DNA of 64,000 bases from an uncultured Lachnospiraceae bacterium (GTDB lineage: Bacteria; Bacillota; Clostridia; Lachnospirales; Lachnospiraceae), in assembly GCA_947564735.1 (NCBI GenBank), contig CANOEC010000013.1, forward strand, positions 1 to 64,000. The letters run 5' to 3'. Under the pieces are notes generated by a model. It made no database searches. It was not told the DNA's origin and saw nothing but the letters and a program-made list of their open reading frames with translations. A program made the translations under genes and the position numbers. Position 1 is the first letter of the stretch. Each line of letters opens with the position of its first letter. Below are positions 41,760 to 49,421 of this stretch, in pieces.

Positions 41760-43655
41760 ATGCAGCCTGATATGAAGTGGCTGGACGACCCACAGACATT
41801 CCGCGTGAGTCAGCTTCCGGCACACAGCGACCACAAAATATATGCGTCCGTTGAGGAGATGGAGCGGCAGGACAGTTCGCTTTATCAGTCCCTAAACGGT
41901 ACGTGGCAGTTTGCGTATTCCAAGAACCCGATGAGCCGTCCGACAGAGTTTTATCAGACGGATTATGATGCGGGTGGATTCGGAGAGATACAGGTTCCGT
42001 GCCATATAGAGATGGCAGGATATGATAAAATACATTACATTAATACGTTGTACCCATGGGAGGGCAAGGTATACCGCCGTCCGGCGTATGCATTGGGAAA
42101 AGATAAAACGGAAGAGGGTTCATTTAGTGAAGCTGAATATAATCCGGTTGGGTCTTACCGTAAGTTATTTGATTTGGACGAAGGACTTCGGGGCAAAAGA
42201 GTCTGTATTTGCTTTGAAGGAGCGGAACAGGCAATTTATGTATGGCTGAATGGACATTTTGTGGGCTATGCAGAAGACAGCTTTACGCCTTCGGAATTTG
42301 ATTTGACGCCTTATATTAAGGAAAGCGGTAATCTGCTGGCGGTAGAAGTGTATAAGAACAGTACGGCGGCATATCTGGAAGACCAAGATTTCTTCCGTTT
42401 CTTCGGAATTTACAGGGATGTTGTTTTGTATGCGAAACCGTCGCTGCATGTGGAAGATATGTGGGTGAAGCCGGTTCTTTCGGCAGACAACCAGTCGGGT
42501 ACTTTGTCGCTTCAGTTGAAGGTTTCGGGAGAGAAGGAGGATTTACCGGCGGATTCTGTAGCTGAATTTGTCATGCTCGACCGGGAAAGCGGAGTGTGCA
42601 TGAAGGGTACACTGCCGCTTGAGTCAGAAATGGACTTGCCGGCGCAGACATTGGACAGCGTGAATCCGTGGAGCAATAGTAATCCGTATCTGTACCGGAT
42701 GGAGATTATATTGCGGGACGGACAAGGGAATGTGGTGGAAACGGCGGCTTGTGACATAGGGTTCCGTCGTATTGAGATTTGTAATAAAGTAATTATGTTT
42801 AACGGCAAGAGGTTCATTATTAACGGTGTGAACCGTCATGAATGGAGCGCGGAAGGCGGAAGATGCATCACGATGGAAGATATGGAGTGGGATATCGAAT
42901 GCTTTAAGCGCAACAATATCAATGCAGTCCGTACCTGCCATTATCCGGATCAGCTTGCATGGTATGAGCTGTGCGATAAAAACGGCATTTATATGATGTC
43001 AGAGACGAACTTGGAGAGCCATGGTTCATGGCAGAAGGATGCGGTGGAAGTTTCTTGGAATGTGCCGGGCAGCCTTCCGGAGTGGAAAGAAGCGGTAGTG
43101 GACAGGGCAAGAAGCAATTTTGAGACATTTAAGAATCATCCGTCAATCTTGTTCTGGTCACTTGGGAATGAGTCTTATGTGGGCGATGATATCGAGGCAA
43201 TGCAGACCTTTTTCAAGGAAAAGGATGACGGCAGGCTTGTCCATTATGAGGGCGTGGTTCATAACCGCAGCTATGAGGACACGGTTTCCGAGGTGGAGAG
43301 CCGTATGTATGCGACGCCCGATGAGATCATAGAGTATCTTGAGAATCAGCCTAAGAAACCTTTTATCTTATGTGAATATATGCATGACATGGGCAATTCC
43401 ATCGGCGGTATGAAATCTTATATCGATTTACTGGATCGTTTCGAGATGTATCAGGGCGGATTTATCTGGGATTACATCGATCAGGCGGTCTATGCGCAGG
43501 ATAAGGTGACGGGGCAGAAAGTACTGTGCTACGGCGGTGATTTTGATGACAGACCAAGCAATTATGAATTTTCCGGTAATGGTATCGTGTTTGCGGACAG
43601 GACGGAGAAACCGGCTATACAGGAGGTGAAATACTACTATGGATTGCACGACTAA
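41760..43655 (+). CDS. lacL: Beta-galactosidase large subunit (GH2, LacL type)
   Basis: A 631-residue GH2 protein carrying the sugar-binding, Ig-like and TIM-barrel domains. The acid/base Glu471 is in WSLGNESY and the nucleophile Glu539 in ILCEYMHDMGNS; RHEWSAEGG and CHYPDQLAWYELCD are further LacZ-type motifs. It ends after WDYIDQAVYA and PAIQEVKYYYG, where one-piece LacZ continues into its last domain. That domain is encoded by the next gene, which overlaps by 17 bases, so this is the two-subunit LacLM form. AAAGGAGG precedes the ATG at 41760. Confidence 0.95.
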   Translation: MQPDMKWLDDPQTFRVSQLPAHSDHKIYASVEEMERQDSSLYQSLNGTWQFAYSKNPMSRPTEFYQTDYDAGGFGEIQVPCHIEMAGYDKIHYINTLYPWEGKVYRRPAYALGKDKTEEGSFSEAEYNPVGSYRKLFDLDEGLRGKRVCICFEGAEQAIYVWLNGHFVGYAEDSFTPSEFDLTPYIKESGNLLAVEVYKNSTAAYLEDQDFFRFFGIYRDVVLYAKPSLHVEDMWVKPVLSADNQSGTLSLQLKVSGEKEDLPADSVAEFVMLDRESGVCMKGTLPLESEMDLPAQTLDSVNPWSNSNPYLYRMEIILRDGQGNVVETAACDIGFRRIEICNKVIMFNGKRFIINGVNRHEWSAEGGRCITMEDMEWDIECFKRNNINAVRTCHYPDQLAWYELCDKNGIYMMSETNLESHGSWQKDAVEVSWNVPGSLPEWKEAVVDRARSNFETFKNHPSILFWSLGNESYVGDDIEAMQTFFKEKDDGRLVHYEGVVHNRSYEDTVSEVESRMYATPDEIIEYLENQPKKPFILCEYMHDMGNSIGGMKSYIDLLDRFEMYQGGFIWDYIDQAVYAQDKVTGQKVLCYGGDFDDRPSNYEFSGNGIVFADRTEKPAIQEVKYYYGLHD

Positions 43656-44604
43656 ATTACAGGTAATCGTGGGCGATGCGACGATTGGTATGCGCGGTGA
43701 AGGATTCTCCTATATTTTTTCCGGTGCGAGAGCGGGTATGGAATCACTTGTGCGTGACGGAAAAGAATGGTTATACCGTTCGCCGATGCCGACGTTCTGG
43801 AGAGCGCTTACAGATAATGACAGAGGTTGCGGGCTGGCGCTTAAAAGCGGGATGTGGATTGGCGCCGACTGCTTTATCAAATGCGTCGGGATTATGGTTT
43901 CGATAGATGATACGCCGATTACTGTGCCTATGGCACCTGCAAATAATGTCTATGGGGGCTCTGTGCCAGCAGATAAGGCGGCGGTTACTTATGTGTATGA
44001 GACGGTTACGCAGCCGCCAACACAGGTTACGGTAAAGTATGAAGTAGCTGCAGGCGGCGATATCCATGTGCAGGTGCACTATGAAGGCAAAAAAGGACTG
44101 CCGGAGCTGCCGGTGTTCGGGATGCGATTTGTCATGCCGACCTGCGCGGAGAGATACCGCTACGAAGGCTTGTCGGGCGAGACTTACCCGGACAGAATGG
44201 CTGGCGGTGTGCCCGGTATCTATGAAATCAAGGGACTGCCGGTGACGCCGTATCTGGTGCCGCAGGACTGCAATATGCATATGCAGACGAAATGGGTGGA
44301 AGTATACCGCAGTACGATACTTGACAATTCCTGCAAGGAGAACACAGAGAGCGGCATCCGGTTTTCGGCGCAGCCCGGCAAAGAGTTTGCTTTTGCATGT
44401 ATTCCGTATACTGCGATGGAACTGGAGAATGCGACCCATCAGGAGGAATTACCTCCGGCAAGAAGGACGGTGCTGACCGTCTTAGGCGCAGTGAGAGGTG
44501 TCGGCGGCATTAACAGCTGGGGCGCGGATGTGGAGGCGCCTTATCATATCAGTGCGGAAGAGGATATTGATTACGGGTTCTATATTGGCGGAGTGGAGAA
44601 GTAA
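43639..44604 (+). CDS. lacM: Beta-galactosidase small subunit (LacM type)
   Basis: A 321-residue protein equal to the C-terminal Bgal_small_N domain of LacZ: GEGFSYIFSGARAGMESL, SPMPTFWRALTDNDRGCG (the Trp that closes the active site), and LPVFGMRFVMP. It should form a heterodimer with LacL to complete the active site. Its start lies within lacL in another frame (AGGAGG is at 43620-43625), so translation is probably coupled. Confidence 0.95.
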   Translation: MDCTTKLQVIVGDATIGMRGEGFSYIFSGARAGMESLVRDGKEWLYRSPMPTFWRALTDNDRGCGLALKSGMWIGADCFIKCVGIMVSIDDTPITVPMAPANNVYGGSVPADKAAVTYVYETVTQPPTQVTVKYEVAAGGDIHVQVHYEGKKGLPELPVFGMRFVMPTCAERYRYEGLSGETYPDRMAGGVPGIYEIKGLPVTPYLVPQDCNMHMQTKWVEVYRSTILDNSCKENTESGIRFSAQPGKEFAFACIPYTAMELENATHQEELPPARRTVLTVLGAVRGVGGINSWGADVEAPYHISAEEDIDYGFYIGGVEK

Positions 44605-44613
44605 TTAAAATGC

Positions 44614-44660
44614 AGAGTATTGCCAAATGTTGAAATTGACGTTTGGCAATACTCTTTATT
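44614..44660 (+). terminator. Terminator after lacM
   Basis: A perfect 14-bp stem AGAGTATTGCCAAA/TTTGGCAATACTCT with a 14-base loop, followed by a short T-rich stretch. Confidence 0.82.
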
Positions 44661-44687
44661 AGATAAAGGATATAAAATTTTAAAGTA

Positions 44688-44837
44688 TCAAATGCAAGGA
44701 TGTTCTTCGGAAACATCACAATACGGGGCGTCTTTTATATCAAGCCAGTTCGTAGGAAACCCCATATATTTGTACATTTGAGTCCGCTCTAGTCGTCTGG
44801 TGGAAATCAGCAAGGTATCCAGAGCGTCGTTTAGTAG
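44688..44837 (-). pseudogene. Possible relic of an Abi-like gene (C-terminal end)
   Basis: Within an otherwise gene-free 461-base stretch (44605-45065), the minus strand has a 49-codon open frame ending in a stop. It contains LNDALDTLL, RRLERTQMYKYMGFPTNW and a short tail. The MGFPxxW ending resembles Abi-family (abortive infection-like) proteins. No start or upstream domain remains. The match is short, so it may be chance. Confidence 0.35.
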
Positions 44838-44979
44838 TTATAGTTGGTCTTGTCAAGATAGAACTGTTGTGCTTCGCCGAAAACTTCGCAAAAAGAGTAG
44901 GAAATTAACGACTTGATATGCATAACCGCGCAGAAAAATTCGGATTGGAGTTTTTAACAGTCATGGAAAATGAAGCAGA

Positions 44980-45008
44980 TTGTTTTACGCCCCTTTTTAT
45001 GATAAAAT
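44980..45008 (+). promoter_or_regulatory. Promoter of pseF
   Basis: TTGTTT (44980-44985), a 17-base spacer and TAAAAT (45003-45008) with an extended TGA, 57 bases before the start codon. Confidence 0.72.
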
Positions 45009-45065
45009 ACCGTTGCAGCTTTTAACAGGAGTGAATAGATTTAAAAAGGAGACAGGGTTATCAGT

Positions 45066-45755
45066 ATGGGTTCAGCAATCGCAATCGTTACTGCCAGAGG
45101 CGGCAGTAAAAGAATACCTCGTAAAAATATCAAGGAATTTTGCGGGAAACCGATTATTGTATATTCCATTGAAGCGGCGCTTGCGTCGGGTGTTTTTGAC
45201 GAGGTAATGGTGTCTACGGACGATGAGGAAATTGCCGAAGTGGCGAAGAAGGCAGGGGCAAAAGTGCCTTTTATGCGCAGCAGTGCAAGCGCGGGAGATT
45301 ATGCGTCCACCGACGATGTACTGATGGAGGTGATGACGGCATATAAGGAGCAGGGGAGGGTGTTTGATGCGCTCTGCTGCATCTATCCTACGGCGCCTTT
45401 TGTGACGGCGGAGAAACTGAAAAAAGCCATGGAGATGTTAGAAAGGGCGGATTCCGTTATGCCGGTTGTGCCGTTTTCCTTTCCGCCGCAGCGGTGCATG
45501 GTGTTGAATGAGAAGGGTGAACTGCGCATGAAATGGAAGCAATATGCGACGACCCGTTCGCAGGACTTAGAATCATATTATCATGACTGCGGGCAGTTTT
45601 ACTGCTGCAAGGCAGACCTTTTTATGGAATACAAAACAACGGATTTGCCACACATGCTGCCGATGATTATGAGCGAGCTGGAAGTGCAGGATATTGATAA
45701 TCCGGACGATTGGGAGATTGCGGAGCTGAAGTATAGGAAGATGATGGGACAATAG
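45066..45755 (+). CDS. pseF: Pseudaminic acid cytidylyltransferase
   Basis: A 229-residue CMP-sugar synthetase that should make CMP-pseudaminic acid from CTP. It has IAIVTARGGSKRIPRKNIKEF with the nucleotide loop, STDDEEIAEVAKKAGA, and DCGQFYCCKADLF typical of PseF rather than NeuA. AAGGAG precedes the ATG. PseI follows after the dispersed leader element. Confidence 0.92.
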   Translation: MGSAIAIVTARGGSKRIPRKNIKEFCGKPIIVYSIEAALASGVFDEVMVSTDDEEIAEVAKKAGAKVPFMRSSASAGDYASTDDVLMEVMTAYKEQGRVFDALCCIYPTAPFVTAEKLKKAMEMLERADSVMPVVPFSFPPQRCMVLNEKGELRMKWKQYATTRSQDLESYYHDCGQFYCCKADLFMEYKTTDLPHMLPMIMSELEVQDIDNPDDWEIAELKYRKMMGQ

Positions 45756-45759
45756 AAAA

Positions 45760-45860
45760 GGTTGAAAGAATTACATTCTTTCAACCGTGAGTTTGTGCTG
45801 ACGCCGTTGGCATTAGTCCCAAACATCGCAGGCTGAGGAAGGTGCATGGCTATAAAGATG
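45760..45860 (+). repeat. Dispersed leader element, copy B, with a 24-codon mini-ORF
   Basis: A hairpin GGTTGAAAGAAT/ATTCTTTCAACC is followed by sequence shared with 5021-5140 and runs into the pseI start. A TTG at 45762 opens a 24-codon frame (MKELHSFNREF to NIAG) that stops at 45834-45836, 9 bases before pseI. It could be a leader peptide or simply non-coding; copy A does not keep this frame. Confidence 0.7.
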
Positions 45861-46907
45861 AAGAAAGAGTTTAAGATTGGCAACAAAATGGTAGGGGGAA
45901 ATCATCCGTGCTTCTGCGTGGCGGAAATGTCGGGGAATCATCTCAAGGATTACGGCAGAGCGGTTGAAATTGTTCACGCGGCGAAGGAGGCGGGCGCGGA
46001 CGCCATTAAGTTACAGACTTATACGGCGGATAGTCTGACTGTGAACAGTGACAGGGAATGCTTCATGAATCATGGCGGACTGTGGGACGGCATGACAGAA
46101 TACCAGTTGTACGAAGAGGCTTCTACCCCGTGGGACTGGCAGCCGAAGCTAAAGGAGATTGCCGAGGGACTGGGCTTGGAATGTTTTTCTTCGCCCTTTG
46201 ATTTTGCGGCGGTAGACTTCATGAAGGAGTGCAACATGCCGGCATATAAGATTGCGTCTTATGAGATTAACGATATCCCTTTGATTCGCAGGACAGCGGG
46301 GATGCACAGACCGGTGATCCTTGCCACGGGAATTGCGCGTACCGAAGACATTGAACGTGCCCTTGCAGTATGTCGGGAGGAGGGAAATGATGAAGTGATG
46401 CTTCTTAAATGCGTGTCTGCTTATCCGACGCCCTATGAGGAGATTAATTTAAAAATGATTCCTACGCTGGCGAAAATGTATGACTGTGCGGTGGGATTGT
46501 CCGACCATTCTATGGGAAGTGTGGTGCCGGTGGCGGCAGCGGCGCTTGGCATGAAGATGGTAGAGAAGCATTTGACGCTCCGGCGGTCGGATGGCGGTCC
46601 GGACGGCGCTTTTTCTATGGAGCCGGAAGAGTTTAAAGAGATGGTTGCGAATATCCGCATTGTCGAGAAGGCACTGGGGGTATCGGAATATCGATTGACC
46701 GAAAAACAGGAAAAAGAGCGTCATGGTTCCCGCTCGCTTTTTGTAGTAAAAGACATTAAGGCAGGAGAGAGGCTGACGCCGGAAAATGTGCGTTCCATCC
46801 GTCCCCATGACGGGCTTCACACCATGTATTACGAAGAGGTTCTTGGTAAGACAGCGGCTTGCGATGCACAGATGGGCACGCCGCTGTCGTGGGAGATGAT
46901 ACGATAA
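45846..46907 (+). CDS. pseI: Pseudaminic acid synthase
   Basis: A 353-residue NeuB-family enzyme that condenses 2,4-diacetamido-2,4,6-trideoxy-L-altrose with phosphoenolpyruvate. The barrel has CVAEMSGNHLKDYGRAVEIV, DAIKLQTYTADS, FSSPFDFAAVDF, KIASYEINDIPLI and GLSDHSMGSVVPV. A C-terminal antifreeze-like SAF domain starts near HGSRSLFVVKDIKAGE. The SGNH and WDGMTEYQLYEEA patterns favour PseI over NeuB. The start is uncertain between ATG 45846 and ATG 45858, both inside the repeat element. Confidence 0.93.
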   Translation: MAIKMKKEFKIGNKMVGGNHPCFCVAEMSGNHLKDYGRAVEIVHAAKEAGADAIKLQTYTADSLTVNSDRECFMNHGGLWDGMTEYQLYEEASTPWDWQPKLKEIAEGLGLECFSSPFDFAAVDFMKECNMPAYKIASYEINDIPLIRRTAGMHRPVILATGIARTEDIERALAVCREEGNDEVMLLKCVSAYPTPYEEINLKMIPTLAKMYDCAVGLSDHSMGSVVPVAAAALGMKMVEKHLTLRRSDGGPDGAFSMEPEEFKEMVANIRIVEKALGVSEYRLTEKQEKERHGSRSLFVVKDIKAGERLTPENVRSIRPHDGLHTMYYEEVLGKTAACDAQMGTPLSWEMIR

Positions 46908-46937
46908 AAAGTAGGTTGAAAAGCATGGTTATTGGCG

Positions 46938-47927
46938 TCAGGAGAACTCTTTCATGATTAAATCAGTATATTTTAACATACACATCCCCTCTTTGTAACT
47001 GCCGATGTTTTCTACGTTGGCTCTTCCGGCAATGTTTTCGGCAATCAGATGCGGGAAATTCACGCCGCAGTTATGGGCGTGGGGGTAGCCGCCGCCGAAA
47101 CGGGGATTGATTTCGGAAATATAATACTGTCCGTCTATACGGAAAATATCCATATCAATGGGACCGGCTAATTTCAGCGGTTCTATTGTTTTTTGAATCA
47201 GTTCAAAAAGTTTCTTATCCCGGAAGGAAACGGATTTCTCCGTTTCGCCTGCGCGCATCCGCAACTTCTTTTTTACAAAAATAGACACGGGTTCTCCGGT
47301 CAGCAAATCCATATAGATATCCGCGCCAAATTCTTCGCCGTCGGCATAATTCTGAATGATGTAGGAATCATCAATACTATCCTGATACTTGCAGAGCGCC
47401 TCCAGCAAATCAAGATGCTCCACTTTCTGTATGCCGATACTGCCACAGCCGTGGGTGGGCTTGATAAAGACCGGGAACTTCATGCTGCCGACATCACATG
47501 CCTGCATAAATGCCTCGAAGCTGTTGCAGCTTGTGACTGCCGGCAGGCTGTGTTGCTTCAAATATTGGTAAAAGGCGTATTTGTCGCGGCATAGATTGAC
47601 TGTCTCCGCATCTGAAACGATAGGGGTTATGCCGGCGTCTTCAAAGATGGCGCGATGGGAAGCAATCAGATACAGTTCGTCTTCCTGCAAAGGCAGAACG
47701 GCATCTATCTGTTCTCTGTGGCAGATGTCAAGCAGGGTGTCGAGATAACCCGGCTCGGTCATACGGGGTACGATGTAATATGCATCTGTCTCGTACAATG
47801 CGGGTGCATAGATGCTGCAGTCTGTGCCGACGACTTTGCCGATGCCGTTTCCATATTCCTTAAAATAGCGCACCAGAAGCGTTCTTGTGCCGCAGCTTAA
47901 TATTAATAGGTTGTGATTGTATGACAT
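46938..47927 (-). CDS. ATP-grasp ligase (carbamoyl-phosphate-synthase-like)
   Basis: A 329-residue ATP-grasp protein. The N-terminal pre-ATP-grasp domain starts NLLILSCGTRTLLVRYFKEY. The ATP-binding part shows FPVFIKPTHGCGSIGIQKV and IIQNYADGEEFGADIYMD, and the metal-binding end is DIFRIDGQYYISEINPRFGGG. Such enzymes join a carboxylate to an amine through an acyl phosphate. The substrate is unknown. It is 80 bases downstream of a PLP decarboxylase gene on the same strand, which suggests the two act in sequence. The pair sits beside pseI and faces it convergently. Confidence 0.82.
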   Translation of the reverse strand: MSYNHNLLILSCGTRTLLVRYFKEYGNGIGKVVGTDCSIYAPALYETDAYYIVPRMTEPGYLDTLLDICHREQIDAVLPLQEDELYLIASHRAIFEDAGITPIVSDAETVNLCRDKYAFYQYLKQHSLPAVTSCNSFEAFMQACDVGSMKFPVFIKPTHGCGSIGIQKVEHLDLLEALCKYQDSIDDSYIIQNYADGEEFGADIYMDLLTGEPVSIFVKKKLRMRAGETEKSVSFRDKKLFELIQKTIEPLKLAGPIDMDIFRIDGQYYISEINPRFGGGYPHAHNCGVNFPHLIAENIAGRANVENIGSYKEGMCMLKYTDLIMKEFS

Positions 47928-48007
47928 GGTATGTTCAAGCCTTTCTGTTTAGGACGGTTTTTGGCTGTTTGAAAGAATTACTTAATTGTTCCGGTCTGTC
48001 AAGCGGA

Positions 48008-49222
48008 TTATAAGTTCCACTCGTTCCCCTGCACATATTCGGCGGGCGTCCATTTTTTGCGCACCATGCGCATGTGGTCGCCATTTTGCACGTATACGGC
48101 AGGAAAATACTGGATAAAAAGCGGGTTCAAGCTCATCGTGTAGCCGCCCACATTTTCGTAGATAATACGGTCGCCGGGAACAAGTTCGTGCTGATTCGTA
48201 TAAGTGAAAAGTCTGTCCACCTCCATGCAGGTAAACCCGCTGATAATCTGCTGGCTGATGACCGGGCGGACTGCATCATGGTCTGTTGAATATTCTACAT
48301 GAAACAAATGGGACGATTTAATCATCGTTGGGTCAATGTTGAAACGGCTTCCGTCAGTCATAACATAACGGGTGCCTTTGATGTCGCGGGTGTCGAAAAC
48401 CTTTGTCACGAAGGTTGTGCATTTGGAAATCAAGGAGATGCCCGGCTCCACGACCAGCCTTGTTTTATCCGGTGTAAAGCATTTATGAAGTTCTTCGGCA
48501 ACAACCGGAAAATAATCGGGGTATTCCGGTCTGCCCTTCATGCCGCCACAGTAGCCGCCACCGAGGTCAATATATTTCAGTGTAAGGTCAAACTCCGTCT
48601 TCAACTGACATGCCATCTGTGCAATGGAGCGGAAAACATTGACGCTCCGCGATTTGCTGCTGGAATGTAGATGCAGACCCGTTACGGATACATTGGGAAG
48701 CGCACGGAGTATGTTAAGCGCATCGGCAAATCTGCCGGTTTCATAGCAGAAACCAAATCTGCCGCTGACTTCGCCCATCGTCGTCTCTCCGGGACACATT
48801 TTTTCCAAGTTAAAATTGGCGCGGATACCAACCTCAAACGTTCTGTCCGGATGCGCGGCGGCAAATTCTGTCAGCCATCCGATTTCCTGCATGGAGTCAA
48901 GATTGATGATACCGCCTGCAAGAAGTACGTCGCAGAAGGATTGTTTTCCCTTGTAGGGACCGTTGTAAATGATTTCATCATCGCGATAGCCCATGTATTT
49001 TGCAAGGCTGTATTCATCTTCCGACACGACCTCGGCGTATGCGCCTTTTTCTTTGACATAAGAAACAAGCCACGGAAGAGAGTTGGTCTTGAAGGAATAC
49101 CCAATCAGATAATTTTCCCAATTGGAGGATAACGATTCGGCTAACATATCGTAATAACGCTGCAAAATGGGTTCGTCTATCACAAAATAGGGTGTCTGTA
49201 TTTTTTCTGCGTTAACTGCCAT
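48008..49222 (-). CDS. Fold III PLP decarboxylase (LysA/NspC-like)
   Basis: A 404-residue alanine-racemase-fold decarboxylase. The PLP Lys45 is in GYSFKTNSLPWL, followed by EVVSEDEYSLAKYMGY, LHLHSSSKSR, IDLGGGYCGGMKG and VVEPGISL. The second-half FTCMEVDRLF supplies the Cys found in diaminopimelate and ornithine-type decarboxylases. It resembles LysA but the neighbourhood is not lysine synthesis. It may make an amine, or decarboxylate an amino acid, for use by the ATP-grasp enzyme. The promoter lies upstream at 49270-49298. Confidence 0.85.
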   Translation of the reverse strand: MAVNAEKIQTPYFVIDEPILQRYYDMLAESLSSNWENYLIGYSFKTNSLPWLVSYVKEKGAYAEVVSEDEYSLAKYMGYRDDEIIYNGPYKGKQSFCDVLLAGGIINLDSMQEIGWLTEFAAAHPDRTFEVGIRANFNLEKMCPGETTMGEVSGRFGFCYETGRFADALNILRALPNVSVTGLHLHSSSKSRSVNVFRSIAQMACQLKTEFDLTLKYIDLGGGYCGGMKGRPEYPDYFPVVAEELHKCFTPDKTRLVVEPGISLISKCTTFVTKVFDTRDIKGTRYVMTDGSRFNIDPTMIKSSHLFHVEYSTDHDAVRPVISQQIISGFTCMEVDRLFTYTNQHELVPGDRIIYENVGGYTMSLNPLFIQYFPAVYVQNGDHMRMVRKKWTPAEYVQGNEWNL

Positions 49223-49269
49223 CGGAGCCGCCTTTCTGCTGATATGACTTACTTAAGGATTCTATTGCA

Positions 49270-49298
49270 ATCTTACCTTATTTTTGGGAGAGATACAA
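49270..49298 (-). promoter_or_regulatory. Promoter of the decarboxylase/ATP-grasp pair
   Basis: On the minus strand: TTGTAT, a 17-base spacer and TAAGAT, 48 bases before the start codon. Confidence 0.68.
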
Positions 49299-49337
49299 TG
49301 CTTCGGAGAGAAAAGTACAAAAGTTTGTCAAATCCCA

Positions 49338-49366
49338 TTTATTCTCATAGCCCAATCTGCTATAAT
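49338..49366 (+). promoter_or_regulatory. Promoter of the AAA/PD-(D/E)XK gene
   Basis: TTTATT, a 17-base spacer and TATAAT with an extended TGC, 56 bases before the start codon. Confidence 0.7.
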
Positions 49367-49421
49367 CAATCATGCAAAAGAGGTGAATTGGTAGATAACC
49401 ATAATGACAGGGGGTACATGC

